Origin: a virus
Strand: one strand, 5' to 3'
Virus record (IMG/VR): IMGVR_UViG_3300020385_000006
Location: 1 to 64,000 of that record
DNA: 64,000 nucleotides
Part shown: positions 14,234 through 23,540 of the stretch, one piece after another
Position numbering within the stretch: position 1 is the first letter of the stretch
How the letters are laid out: each line of letters starts with the position of its first letter
Position numbers and translations under genes: made by a program
The notes under the pieces: model-generated
Databases searched by the model: none
What the model was told of the DNA's origin: nothing
The model's input: the letters and a program-made list of their open reading frames with translations, nothing else

Positions 14234-17175
14234 TGCTTAATTACCTTTTTATTGATTGATTTGCCATCATATGTTATAACAAAATTATATAAACCTGATG
14301 CCAATTGAGATACATCTAATTGATTTATTTTTGATTTTAATTGATCTTCTTTAACTCGTATTACAAGTTTACCAGTTATATCATATACATCTATACTTGC
14401 TTGAACATTTGTTGCAATGGTAATCATATCATTAGTTGGATTAGGATATATAATAATATCAGCTTGTTCTAACAATTCATCAATATCTAATCCATTTTGC
14501 TCTTGGCAATAATCATATAAGCCTTCACATTTGATATCCCATTCGAGATCACAACAAGAAGGATCGACATTTATTACCCATGCATAACAAGAATCATTTA
14601 ACCAATATGGATCACCTGGTCCCATCCCTGCTCCACCACAACCTGCATCATATAGACAGCTACCATTATCTTGATTTGCTATAGGATCATAGTTATAAGC
14701 TTCACTATCCATACAACCTTCTAATACATCGACACAAGAAAAGTCTTCTGTGTTTGCTTCTGAATCATAATTTAATGCCGATGGATCAGTACAACCTAAA
14801 ACAACATCAACGCATGAAAAGTCTTCTGTGTTAGCTAAAGGATCAAAATTAAATGCTGAAGGATCTGTACAGCCATATAATACTGGAATGCAAGATTCGT
14901 TATCTGTATTAGCTACTGGGTCATAATTAAATGCTGTTGTGTCAGTACAACCAAATATATAAGGAATGCAGTTATCACTTGGCATATTAGCTAATTCATT
15001 ATAATTCCACATTGTTGGATCCATACAACCATAAACTTCAGGTATACATGATTCATCATCGACATTTGCATCTACATTATAATTAAATGCCATTGGATTT
15101 GTACAACCATAAATAGGATAAATACAATTATCATTATTTACATTTGCTGTAGGATCAAAATTTAAAGCCAATTCATCTATACATCCAAAATATAAACATG
15201 ATTCATTATCATTTAAGTTAGCTAATGGCTGGTAATTCCATGCTTCTTCATCCGTACAGCCTATAATCCATGGTTGACAAGAACCATCATCAGTGTTAGC
15301 TGGGTTCATATAATTATACCCATAAAGAGAAGGATCGGTACATCCATACACTACTGGTTCACATGCTATAATATCTGGGTCATATGTGTTAGCTTCAGGA
15401 TCATAATTAAACATTACAATGTCTGGATTAGATAAATTAGTAGGGTAAATACATCCATATACTATAGGCTCGCAAATATCACCACAATAAGGCATTGCTG
15501 AATAAACGTTCCAAAATGGTGGTTGGAATGGCTGTAATGCACCCGCTCCATTGCCTTCAAAAGGATTAACCCCTCCTGACAATAATTCAACTCCATCATC
15601 TCTTACAATTGTAAAAGAATTATGCATTGTTTGAAATAAAACTTCTTGAATTGGTTGCTGAGGAGCTTGTACTTGAAAATAATATACTTCAACAGACTTA
15701 TCAGATTCTAATACTATGTCCCATGATTGTTCTTCTATGCCAGGCCCCAATGTATATATCCATTCTTGTTCTCCGTGGAATACAGCTAAATAAGAATCGC
15801 CCCAACCGTCAGATGCATCATCTTCAATTGTAATAGTGTAATTGCAAGGAGATATAAGTTCTAATGAATTAGCATTGGGATCATAATTAAATTGACTATC
15901 ATCAGTACATCCATATATTTTTTCTGTTTGGCAATCTTCCAGAACATTGACATTAGCTGCTAAATCATATTCTAAGAAGTTATTATCCATACAACCATAG
16001 ATAGGTGGTATTTCACAATAAGGTAACCAAATAGGACCTGAATAAGTAGCACTACCAAATCCTGCTTCTGGTAAAGTCCATACTGTGTCTAATCCATCAC
16101 CACATGGTTCTGTATCTGCTAATATTACGAAATTACCATCTGTTCCACCATTATACAAAGATCCTTGCATTCCATCACCGTAGTCATCACTTAATATAAG
16201 TTCAACACCTGAAGTAGGAACACATAGTTCATATGGTATAGTTGTATTAGCTTGCGAATAATCATATTCTCCTCCTACAACATTGGCTACTGGTTGACCG
16301 TTACTAATATCTGTAAGTATCCATCCTGTTTCTCCTGGAAATTGATCCAATGTAATTTGAAGTATCATTTTTGCTTCACCATCAGAACATACTCCGTTAA
16401 CACAAGAACCATTATCAGCTTCTGCTAAAGGATTATAATTAGGCGATCCCGGATCAGTACATCCAAATATAGGAAATTCACATGTAAAGTTTTCTACATT
16501 AGCTTCCGGATCGAAGTTTAATGCTGTATCATTTGTACAACCTTCTACAACTGGTAGGCATGAACCATCGTCTGTATTGGCAGTATCATTAAAATTAAAA
16601 GCAGAAGAGTCTGTACAACCTAAAATTTCTGCATTAGGATCGGGACAATCACCTTCATCCCAATTAAATTCTTCACAATCAAAATAAACAGGATTTCCTA
16701 GATAAGAATAAATTCCATTGTCACAATAACCATCACCAATCCAACTAGTAATATTAGTTACATCAGAACCATTACAATCAAGTAAAGGATATTGACAAGA
16801 ATCATTATCAACATTTGCATTTTCATTATAATTTAATGCTAAACTATCTGTACAACCTTCTATGTCTACAGAACTACAGTCTCCCAATAAAAATGAACCT
16901 GCACCACCTTGTAAATCTCCTATGGCCCAAGAAATTTCTCCTGGGTAAGATCCGCCACCTACTTCAATATTATTACATTCATTTAAATTAACACATATTG
17001 TATCAACTGCTTCTGCTCCGCTTGCAAGTGTTATGGAATTATAACCTACTGTTAAAGTGTTACCGTTCCATCCATCGCCATATGAATCGTACATATTAAC
17101 TACTAAATTGCTACAGTCTTGACCATAGATAGTAGTTGTAAATAATAATATAAATAATAAAAATAATTTTCTCAT
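14230..17175 (-). CDS. T9SS-targeted Cys-rich repeat surface protein
   Basis: 981 residues. A signal peptide (1-18, ending TTTIYGQ) is followed by beta-sandwich segments with DSYGDGWNG, DDYGDGMQG and DASDGWGDS motifs, one Notch-type (LNR-like) segment with WIGDGYCD and DEGDCPD near residue 160, and 16 copies of a GCTD-x2-AxNYDPxANxDDxSC repeat. A late block has the CCDLEWDIKC motif. Residues about 901-981 are a type A T9SS sorting domain (IIIYPNPTNDMITI, VYDITGKLV, LASGLYNFVI). Such proteins are exported by the type IX system of Bacteroidota and shown on the surface. Acidic repeats probably bind calcium. The gene is inside the phage operon, overlapping genes on both sides. Confidence 0.85.
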   Translation of the reverse strand: MRKLFLLFILLFTTTIYGQDCSNLVVNMYDSYGDGWNGNTLTVGYNSITLASGAEAVDTICVNLNECNNIEVGGGSYPGEISWAIGDLQGGAGSFLLGDCSSVDIEGCTDSLALNYNENANVDNDSCQYPLLDCNGSDVTNITSWIGDGYCDNGIYSYLGNPVYFDCEEFNWDEGDCPDPNAEILGCTDSSAFNFNDTANTDDGSCLPVVEGCTNDTALNFDPEANVENFTCEFPIFGCTDPGSPNYNPLAEADNGSCVNGVCSDGEAKMILQITLDQFPGETGWILTDISNGQPVANVVGGEYDYSQANTTIPYELCVPTSGVELILSDDYGDGMQGSLYNGGTDGNFVILADTEPCGDGLDTVWTLPEAGFGSATYSGPIWLPYCEIPPIYGCMDNNFLEYDLAANVNVLEDCQTEKIYGCTDDSQFNYDPNANSLELISPCNYTITIEDDASDGWGDSYLAVFHGEQEWIYTLGPGIEEQSWDIVLESDKSVEVYYFQVQAPQQPIQEVLFQTMHNSFTIVRDDGVELLSGGVNPFEGNGAGALQPFQPPFWNVYSAMPYCGDICEPIVYGCIYPTNLSNPDIVMFNYDPEANTYDPDIIACEPVVYGCTDPSLYGYNYMNPANTDDGSCQPWIIGCTDEEAWNYQPLANLNDNESCLYFGCIDELALNFDPTANVNNDNCIYPIYGCTNPMAFNYNVDANVDDESCIPEVYGCMDPTMWNYNELANMPSDNCIPYIFGCTDTTAFNYDPVANTDNESCIPVLYGCTDPSAFNFDPLANTEDFSCVDVVLGCTDPSALNYDSEANTEDFSCVDVLEGCMDSEAYNYDPIANQDNGSCLYDAGCGGAGMGPGDPYWLNDSCYAWVINVDPSCCDLEWDIKCEGLYDYCQEQNGLDIDELLEQADIIIYPNPTNDMITIATNVQASIDVYDITGKLVIRVKEDQLKSKINQLDVSQLASGLYNFVITYDGKSINKKVIKQ

Positions 17176-17459
17176 AATTCTATTCCAAAATTAAATAACA
17201 TTAATCGGAATCGTTTGCAGCCATTACGGTCGCATGGACAATAGTATGACTCGAATAATGTAAATGTTCCTATTCGTATTGTTACATCATACCGCTCTTT
17301 CTTGTTACCATACTTCCAAGAATTAATAAAGTTCCAACTTCTTTTTTGAATAGATTTTTTGGCCTTTGCGGCAGTAACTGCTTTTTTATACTTACGCTTC
17401 TTTGCTACTTTCTTCACTTCTGATGCACTCTTTCTTACTTTTTTCTCTGCTGTTGCCAT
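17172..17459 (-). CDS. hypothetical protein with Lys-rich N-terminus
   Basis: 95 residues. Residues 1-45 are very rich in Lys and Ala (KKVAKKRKYKKAVTAAKAKK), like histone-H1 tails, and could bind DNA. The second half has Cys residues (YYCPCDRNGCKRF) that could hold a metal. It overlaps the T9SS gene by four bases. No family is recognised. Confidence 0.6.
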   Translation of the reverse strand: MATAEKKVRKSASEVKKVAKKRKYKKAVTAAKAKKSIQKRSWNFINSWKYGNKKERYDVTIRIGTFTLFESYYCPCDRNGCKRFRLMLFNFGIEL

Positions 17460-17464
17460 AACTT

Positions 17465-17854
17465 TTATCCTTTAAATATTTGTTTTTTACCACCAAAGTA
17501 CTCATATGCATGGCCTTCGGCTTTTAATGTTTCATTTATATTATATTGTTTACCGGTTTCATCCTGTATAAAGATCTCTCCAAGTACTCTACCATACTTA
17601 CCTACGCCATGAGACTTTAATCTAAAGTAACCTGATTTAGAACTAACCTTTTCTAATAGCTCTTTGTTACGTTCTTTGGCCGCCAAACCTTTGGCCTTCT
17701 CATCCAAATCTCTTGTTCTGCTTTCCCACGTGTCAATTCCCATATACCGGATTCGTTTCTTAACCCATATATCAAAACCAACATCAATAAGTGCATCGAT
17801 AGTATCGCCGTCAACAACTCTTTCAAGTTTTGCTCTGTAAATATATTTGTCCAT
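17465..17854 (-). CDS. staphylococcal-nuclease-like protein
   Basis: 129 residues. The SNase fold is clear: VVDGDTIDALIDVGF gives the calcium Asp, RIRYMGIDTWESR gives the Arg, Asp and Glu of the active site, and GKYGRVLGE gives the second Arg. All main catalytic residues of thermonuclease are present. There is no signal peptide, so it acts in the cytoplasm or within the virion; it may help host DNA degradation. It is located among structural genes. Confidence 0.85.
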   Translation of the reverse strand: MDKYIYRAKLERVVDGDTIDALIDVGFDIWVKKRIRYMGIDTWESRTRDLDEKAKGLAAKERNKELLEKVSSKSGYFRLKSHGVGKYGRVLGEIFIQDETGKQYNINETLKAEGHAYEYFGGKKQIFKG

Positions 17855-17868
17855 AACTAATTCCTTGT

Positions 17869-18240
17869 TTATTTATCATCAGGTTCATAATGATATTTTA
17901 ATACTGCCTTTTTAACAGACTTACCTTTTGATGTACCATCTGCTAATAACTCTGATGGTACTATGTTGTCTGGAGTTCCATACCAATACTGTATTTCATA
18001 TCCTTTACCATCTGTCCATTTAACAATTAACCCGCGTTCATCTTGTGCATCTGCTTTAAGAACTATTTCTTTTTTTGCTGGCAATACCATATCAATAGAT
18101 TTCTTGCCACCTTTTTCAGAGTCACCTGTTTCTGGATCAAATATCTTTTTAGGAATTTCTTCAAACCCAGAACCTTTAAGTAAGTCCTTTAATTTAGGTA
18201 TTTTGTATTTCAATGAATTTTTATTTAAATTTTCAGCCAT
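17869..18240 (-). CDS. hypothetical phage protein
   Basis: 123 residues. Residues 14-22 (IPKLKDLLK) recall the MKLKDIL tag of two other genes but are internal here. The rest is beta-rich and lysine-rich. It overlaps the upstream gene by eight bases. Probably virion-associated from position only. Confidence 0.6.
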   Translation of the reverse strand: MAENLNKNSLKYKIPKLKDLLKGSGFEEIPKKIFDPETGDSEKGGKKSIDMVLPAKKEIVLKADAQDERGLIVKWTDGKGYEIQYWYGTPDNIVPSELLADGTSKGKSVKKAVLKYHYEPDDK

Positions 18241-19366
18241 TATATTTCTCCAATTGATCTAATGTTTTTGTTAACCCCATTCCAGGTTTAAATGTTGAGC
18301 CAGAATTGCCTACTGTGTATACTGCGGCCTTTCCCATTCCATTTGGTAAGTCTATTATCTTTTTAATAACACCTATAGAACCAAAATGTTCACAATTTGG
18401 ATTGATATTTTTTACAATATCTCCGGTACCGAATGTATATTCTTGTATTGATTCTTCAACACCTATAGGTCGTTGTACACCTCTATCATTATGGTTCTTA
18501 TCTAACCAAATTTGTAATTCTCTGTTCATTGAAAAATCATTTCCAAGCTCTTTACTACTTGCCTGACTCATTATGAATTTCTCAATATCTTTTAGAAAAT
18601 TATCTTCTACTGTATCATCTACTATGTCTTGGATATCATCATCTACATCTAACTGTCCAATGAATCCACCATCTTTGGAGTTTGCATCAGGCTGGCTCAT
18701 AGCTTTCTTAAGAAAGTCTAAACCATCTTTGGCAGTAAATATCCATTCTGCTGCAGTTCCGACCAAAGGTGCTAACGTTACCGCCTTTTTACCAACTGCC
18801 TTTGCTCCTTGTTTAATAGCAGCATTTCTTTTATCTTTCTTTATATTTTTAATACGAGTCTGTAAATCACCGTAAGTTTGAAGGTCACCCCAACCCCTTC
18901 CTTCTATCTCTTCTTCATCTTCACGGATGACACTATCATCGATTGGTAAAGCCTGTAATTCTTTTTTTTTGTCTTTAAGTGCCTTGGTTTCTAAATCATT
19001 TGCTTTTAATTTAGCTTTAAGAACATCTCTACTTATTTCAGACATTTGAATAGACTCTTCCTTCTTTGGTTCTTCTTCCTCTGGTTCTTCTTTTGCAGAC
19101 TCTTCTTCACCGCCATCTGCTCCCATGGCTTTGTTGTATGTATCTAAATCTACCACATTGCCTCCTACAGATAATTGTAGTATCATACGATAATCAAATC
19201 GATGCATTTGACCATCTTCGTCCATTCCAAAACCTATTAAAGGATCTTGTATATCATCTGTACTGGTTATGGTAAGATATCTACCATTTACATATACTTT
19301 AATTGGAATTCGTGTTAATACAAATTGGCCTATAACCACATTACTAAATGCTTTGATTGGTTCCAT
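18233..19366 (-). CDS. conserved phage structural-type protein with KOW-like end
   Basis: 377 residues in several parts: an N-terminal beta domain (1-80), an acidic linker (EEESAKEEPEEEEPKKEE), a helical region, a GRGWGDLQTYGDL motif near residue 155, a hydrophobic segment near 190-215, DIVDDTVEDNFLKD near 250, and a C-terminal KOW/SH3-like part (GTGDIVKNINPN). The IVDD-VE-xFL word occurs in proteins of T4-like marine phages of unknown role. An AAAGG site supports the start. Confidence 0.6.
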   Translation of the reverse strand: MEPIKAFSNVVIGQFVLTRIPIKVYVNGRYLTITSTDDIQDPLIGFGMDEDGQMHRFDYRMILQLSVGGNVVDLDTYNKAMGADGGEEESAKEEPEEEEPKKEESIQMSEISRDVLKAKLKANDLETKALKDKKKELQALPIDDSVIREDEEEIEGRGWGDLQTYGDLQTRIKNIKKDKRNAAIKQGAKAVGKKAVTLAPLVGTAAEWIFTAKDGLDFLKKAMSQPDANSKDGGFIGQLDVDDDIQDIVDDTVEDNFLKDIEKFIMSQASSKELGNDFSMNRELQIWLDKNHNDRGVQRPIGVEESIQEYTFGTGDIVKNINPNCEHFGSIGVIKKIIDLPNGMGKAAVYTVGNSGSTFKPGMGLTKTLDQLEKYNG

Positions 19367-19408
19367 ACGTTAACCTTTTTCGATTTAATATAAATATGCA
19401 GTTGTAAC

Positions 19409-19756
19409 TTATTTCCAGAGAATTTGAATAAGAACTAATGCCGTTGCTAATAATAAAGATACCATTGTTTTATGATTTATTCCTTCACCCATAATAGCTG
19501 AAGTACAAATACCAAAAACAAATACACCGGTTGCAAATCCTATGAACCGACCTGGCCATAATGAACCATCAAAATAAGTAACAATAAGTTCTGTGGCTTT
19601 GATAAACATGACAGAAATTGGGGTACTAAATAGTAAGGCCATTAAGAACGGGTGATCTTTTGCCCACTTCCAAAAGAATTGGCCATTTGTCTGGAACCAG
19701 ATCATAACTTGACCTACAGTAAATAAAGCAATTGCATACAAAAAATGTTTCATCAT
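19409..19756 (-). CDS. four-helix membrane protein
   Basis: 115 residues with four hydrophobic helices at about 4-20, 37-56, 70-88 and 96-113, little else. The layout is like small transporter or holin-like proteins, and WPGRFIGFATG lies between helices 2 and 3. It has its own promoter (19766-19797), so it may be timed separately from its neighbours. Family unknown. Confidence 0.65.
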   Translation of the reverse strand: MMKHFLYAIALFTVGQVMIWFQTNGQFFWKWAKDHPFLMALLFSTPISVMFIKATELIVTYFDGSLWPGRFIGFATGVFVFGICTSAIMGEGINHKTMVSLLLATALVLIQILWK

Positions 19757-19765
19757 ATTTTTATT

Positions 19766-19797
19766 TTAATATAATGAAACATTTTCAATTATCCTAA
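19766..19797 (-). promoter_or_regulatory. variant promoter, TTAG-N20-TATATTAA
   Basis: Minus-strand TTAGGATAATTGAAAA at the -33 side, 20-bp spacer and -7 box TATATTAA. The same TTAGGATAATTGAAAA word recurs upstream of 63922. It differs from the main class only at the -33 side. Confidence 0.6.
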
Positions 19798-19804
19798 TAA
19801 TTTA

Positions 19805-20422
19805 TTAAGGTCTTTGGAATACAAATAAACTAGCTGATATACTACCATCCATTATAAATCCGGATGTCCAAGCTGATGAGCTAAATATCTGAGATCCGCT
19901 TAATGTATATAAGTCTCCGGATTGGCCTTGGCTGATACCGTTAAGGGGAGATGATCTATGTGGTATGCCGGCTAAGTTCGTCGCGCCTCCAACTACTAAT
20001 CCATGGGTTGATATACCTGATGCTGTTACACCACCGGAGGCTGATATAGCAGAGGTTCCAATATTACCGACTGTTAATGTGTCACCGACTGTTAAATTAT
20101 CCTCTATAAATGCATCATCTGTTGAATATAAATGCTCTGCTCTCACCGTCATCGAAGATGTTATATGACCAGAAACATATGTATGTCCTCCAACAATAAA
20201 AGGTTTTAAAAGTTGAACTGTATCACCAAGAACAATATAAGTAGTGGTACCTGTCGTGTTTTGTATATATTCAGTTCCTACTGCTTGCGTTCCATATACT
20301 CTTTGAGCAGTCACATTACCAGCTAATGTGATAGATCCGGTTAGGTCCAATGAACCTGATACTCCAATTGTTCCACCCACGCCGGCTAATGGAGTTAAAT
20401 TGTTTACATTAAGATTACTCAT
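19805..20422 (-). CDS. tail-fibre-like protein
   Basis: 205 residues, low in charge and rich in Gly, Thr, Ser and Val, with repeated short strands (SGSLDLTGSITLAGNVTA, NLTVGDTLTVGNIGTSAI). This is the composition of trimeric beta-helical fibre or adhesin shafts. It is shorter than the neighbouring fibre protein and may form part of the same appendage. There is no chaperone domain at the C-terminus. Confidence 0.65.
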   Translation of the reverse strand: MSNLNVNNLTPLAGVGGTIGVSGSLDLTGSITLAGNVTAQRVYGTQAVGTEYIQNTTGTTTYIVLGDTVQLLKPFIVGGHTYVSGHITSSMTVRAEHLYSTDDAFIEDNLTVGDTLTVGNIGTSAISASGGVTASGISTHGLVVGGATNLAGIPHRSSPLNGISQGQSGDLYTLSGSQIFSSSAWTSGFIMDGSISASLFVFQRP

Positions 20423-20448
20423 ATCGGTATTCCCGTTTTTCTATTTTA

Positions 20449-20459
20449 TTATAAATATA
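20449..20459 (-). promoter_or_regulatory. possible late-type element, TATATTTATAA
   Basis: Minus-strand TATATTTATAA 27 bases before the fibre gene ATG, without a recognisable -33 box. The same word is found before several other genes and may be a late promoter recognised by a phage factor. Confidence 0.35.
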
Positions 20460-20497
20460 CATTTGTATCATTTAAACTACGTTTGTTTTTACTTTTT

Positions 20498-22192
20498 TTA
20501 TGGCTCATCTGTCCATGGACCATTCATGTTTATAATACTCCAACTAGCTTCATTTTGACATGTTACATGTAAACGAGCATTACTCTGCATTGATTGTGAT
20601 ACTAGTTGGATACCTTTTCCATTTGTCCCAATATCTCCCGCAGAATTAAATATAAATTTTCCACTATCATTTGGAGTTACAAGTATAGTAGGTGCAAATG
20701 TTGTATGATTAGCATGTGCATATCGCTGTTTACTTCTAATATCAAATGACATTCCTACTGATGCAGAAGGTAATTCTAATCTTATTATCCCAGCTGGATT
20801 ATCTAAATATCGACCATTAGCGGTTGGTAAACCATACCATGGATGACTAGGAGATAATGAAGGAGCAAACTCTACACCATATAATGGATTTGATCCACTA
20901 CAAACAAGTACTTGTCTTCCCATTCCATGAGCTGCATTTGATAATGTTAATGATGCAGTTATTGGTATATCATTATCCCAACCAACTGAAATTTGATCAA
21001 CAACTAATTCACCAGATCCAGAAGGACCAGAAATTTCTACAGTTGCCCCAGATGATGACTCTGATGATGATAAGTCTCCTACAAAGGTAGTAACCGAACT
21101 AATTGATGCTGATGGATCTGCGGATTCATTTCCTTCAAATACGTTTGATCCGTTAGTAAATACACTATCACCTGACTGAGTCAATTCTGAATTAATGACT
21201 GTGCTATCACCTGATAATGTTGTATCTCCAGTTACAGCTATATCTGTTACTGTACCACCTGTAAATTGTTGATTAGAATTAATTATTGTTACATTGGAAC
21301 CGTTTGGTATTGTATAATTAATACCTTCATTAATTGTTATGGATAAATTTTCATCGGTGACATTTAAAGTGGTTACGCCGGCGCCAGCAATAGTATTTGT
21401 TGATATTATCTGAGTGAATGCTACACCACCTGTTCCTACCGTGGTATCAGGTCCTACAACAACTTCTTCTTCAAGTATTTCAACTCCTGTATCTCCTACA
21501 TCTCCACCTGTAAATGTTTGATCTGTATTTATTATTGTTACATCGGCGCCTACCGATATCGTATAATTAATTCCGGATGCAATTGTATAACTAGGATTCT
21601 CATCTGATACATTAATGATAGTTGTTGTATTTGGTTGTATGGTAATGTCTTGAGATGTTTCTGCGGTATTACCAGTACCACCTACTGTACCTAATGCTCC
21701 GTATATTAAACTTGTACCAGGTGCAACACTCAATGCATTATCTGCTGTTATTATTCCGGTTGTTATTAGTCCATTATCAAGTATGAATCCATAGTTATCT
21801 TGATCAAACCCAGTGAATCCGTTTAAGAATGCTGACGTTTGAGTCACTCCATTAGTCTGCGTTGATATTGATCCAGTTAATTGCAGATCAATAGTTGCCT
21901 TAGGGCCTATAGATACTAAAAATGGATCGATATGAAGAGCTTCGTAATTGTCTCTAACAAATACATCTAAAGTTTCGCCTTTTTTCAGCGTACCGTATTT
22001 GGTCCTTTGCCGGCCGGCGGTTCTGTTCATGTCAATAAAGGTGGAAGAACTTTCAAATGCTCGTATACGTTTAACAGGAATACCAGTATCTGATTTTCTT
22101 CTTAATTCAAAGTCTTTTGATGCAGTTACATCTCCTTTCTTAAACTCTACTCCGTCAAATGAAAGTTTATCACCAGTTATTTCAATTGCCAT
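20498..22192 (-). CDS. tail-fibre protein
   Basis: 564 residues. The N-terminal 100 residues are a more charged attachment domain (VKRIRAFESSSTFIDMNR); the middle is repetitive Thr/Val/Ile/Gly strand sequence, including two related blocks with INYTISVGADVTIIN and INYTIPNGSNVTIIN; the C-terminal 130 residues (LHVTCQNEASWSIINMNGPW) look like a globular receptor-binding tip. It should be a long virion fibre that contacts the host surface. An AAAGGA site precedes the start. Confidence 0.7.
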   Translation of the reverse strand: MAIEITGDKLSFDGVEFKKGDVTASKDFELRRKSDTGIPVKRIRAFESSSTFIDMNRTAGRQRTKYGTLKKGETLDVFVRDNYEALHIDPFLVSIGPKATIDLQLTGSISTQTNGVTQTSAFLNGFTGFDQDNYGFILDNGLITTGIITADNALSVAPGTSLIYGALGTVGGTGNTAETSQDITIQPNTTTIINVSDENPSYTIASGINYTISVGADVTIINTDQTFTGGDVGDTGVEILEEEVVVGPDTTVGTGGVAFTQIISTNTIAGAGVTTLNVTDENLSITINEGINYTIPNGSNVTIINSNQQFTGGTVTDIAVTGDTTLSGDSTVINSELTQSGDSVFTNGSNVFEGNESADPSASISSVTTFVGDLSSSESSSGATVEISGPSGSGELVVDQISVGWDNDIPITASLTLSNAAHGMGRQVLVCSGSNPLYGVEFAPSLSPSHPWYGLPTANGRYLDNPAGIIRLELPSASVGMSFDIRSKQRYAHANHTTFAPTILVTPNDSGKFIFNSAGDIGTNGKGIQLVSQSMQSNARLHVTCQNEASWSIINMNGPWTDEP

Positions 22193-22207
22193 GACTCATA
22201 TCCTTTG

Positions 22208-22217
22208 TTATAAATAT
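22208..22217 (-). promoter_or_regulatory. possible late-type element, ATATTTATAA
   Basis: Minus-strand ATATTTATAACAAAGGA lies directly between two structural genes, 16 bases before the ATG at 22192. The AAAGGA part serves as ribosome-binding site. Confidence 0.3.
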
Positions 22218-23054
22218 CTACGGAACAATTAAAGTTCCATTAGTATTATCAATATTTCCTTCATTAATTATAATTCCTTGCGATGCATTAATTGTACCAT
22301 TATTTGTTATAACTGCATTGACTGTCACAACACCTTGTATTATCAAAGTTACGCCGGCGTTTATAGTTAACGGTATGTTAACATCGACGCTGTTAGGCCA
22401 TGTCACAGACTCAGATATTTCTGATATCCCATCTGCGTGATTAATTACACCATCACTCCATGGATATTGTATACCAGCTGATCCTAAACTATTTTGCACA
22501 GAATGTAAATTAGCATAATAATTAGTACGATCTGTTTGTCGTTGTTCGGCTAATTTATATAAACGCACTTTTTCAGACATTGGTAAATCGATTACATCTG
22601 GGTGAGTTGAAAATGACTTCCATGTTAATTTCCAGGTACTAGGTGCATTTATCGGAGCACCTTCATTAATACCTCTTTTCTTTTTAACTTTTGGCTTTTG
22701 TTTTGATTGGGCTATATATCGTTCTGCATCCGCGATCTTTCCTTCTGCAATAAGTTTTTTACTAAGTTCTGCTTTTGCTAATTCATCGGCTTTCCAAGCT
22801 TCGAACTCTTCGATACGTCTTTGATTTTTTTCGTCTTGTATACGTTTTTGGTTTAAATATTCTTGCTCTTGTCGAGCTGCTTCTTCTTCCAATACTCGTT
22901 GTACATGTGCTTGTTTAGCGTTTTGTTCGTGGTCAAACTCTTCCCATTCACGTTTAATACGATCTTGTTCTACCTGTTCAGCTAACATTTGTTGCTTAGC
23001 TTCCCATGCTTCTTGTTTCTTTTTTACTTTATCTTTAAATGGACGTGGAATCAT
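22218..23054 (-). CDS. coiled-coil protein with beta-repeat C-terminus
   Basis: 278 residues. Residues 1-125 form a long charged coiled coil rich in Glu, Gln and Lys; 140-180 holds a Trp-rich segment with FSTHPDVIDLPMSEKVRLYK; the last 60 residues are short hydrophobic strands (GVTLIIQGVVTVNAVITNN) of beta-helix type. The order suggests a fibre hinge or tail-fibre connector. It overlaps the DUF5675 gene upstream by 20 bases. Confidence 0.65.
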   Translation of the reverse strand: MIPRPFKDKVKKKQEAWEAKQQMLAEQVEQDRIKREWEEFDHEQNAKQAHVQRVLEEEAARQEQEYLNQKRIQDEKNQRRIEEFEAWKADELAKAELSKKLIAEGKIADAERYIAQSKQKPKVKKKRGINEGAPINAPSTWKLTWKSFSTHPDVIDLPMSEKVRLYKLAEQRQTDRTNYYANLHSVQNSLGSAGIQYPWSDGVINHADGISEISESVTWPNSVDVNIPLTINAGVTLIIQGVVTVNAVITNNGTINASQGIIINEGNIDNTNGTLIVP

Positions 23055-23511
23055 AGTCTGTATATGTTATAGTTACTTCTTCTCCATTTTCTAGAGCTTC
23101 GGCTATGGGTACATATATTCTTTTATATGCTTGAACTGACTTACCGATGAAGCCATTTTTTATTAATTGGTTATTTTCTTGAGAATCACCTACAATTAAA
23201 CAACCACTAGTATGTTCATCTGTATTACCTGTATGAATTAAAATGTATTCAAATCCTGGTACATCTTGAACATGTAACATTCCTTTATGGAAGTCGCCAT
23301 ATTTTTTAGTATATCTAGCATTAAAACCACCTACTTTTCTTAATTGAATTTGATATGTACCGGCAGGTACACGTGTTTCATGCATTACTTTTTCATTACG
23401 ATATTCGTCTTCTAGACAATAACATAAAAATTTTCTTCCTGTTGTAATGTCAAATACTAAACCTGATGATGAATCGGATTCTGAACTAATCCTTAAAACT
23501 TCTAATTTCAT
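23035..23511 (-). CDS. DUF5675 family protein
   Basis: 158 residues. The family features are visible: LCYCLEDEYR, VPAGTYQIQLRKVGG, MLHVQDVPGFEYILIHTGN and TSGCLIVGD. DUF5675 proteins occur in phage structural and lysis regions, and the His-x-GN and SGC positions look like an active site, possibly acting on peptidoglycan; the biochemical activity is not established. It lies upstream of the fibre genes. Confidence 0.75.
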   Translation of the reverse strand: MKLEVLRISSESDSSSGLVFDITTGRKFLCYCLEDEYRNEKVMHETRVPAGTYQIQLRKVGGFNARYTKKYGDFHKGMLHVQDVPGFEYILIHTGNTDEHTSGCLIVGDSQENNQLIKNGFIGKSVQAYKRIYVPIAEALENGEEVTITYTDYDSTSI

Positions 23512-23527
23512 AAGTAAACTCCATTTG

Positions 23528-23538
23528 TTATAAATATA
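23528..23538 (-). promoter_or_regulatory. possible late-type element, TATATTTATAA
   Basis: Minus-strand TATATTTATAACAAA, 17 bases before the ATG at 23511, with a TGGAG site between. No -33 box at 19-21 bp. Confidence 0.35.
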
Positions 23539-23540
23539 AG

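Noticed and set aside
14230-17175. Host contig fragment explaining the T9SS protein
   Set aside because: The gene overlaps phage genes on both sides by four bases, with no break in strand, spacing or AT-rich composition, so a chimera is unlikely, though read mapping would be decisive.
20449-20459. TATAAATA on the plus strand as a classical T4 late promoter
   Set aside because: It would read the wrong way for the minus-strand genes. Only the minus-strand reading TATATTTATAA is proposed, at low confidence.
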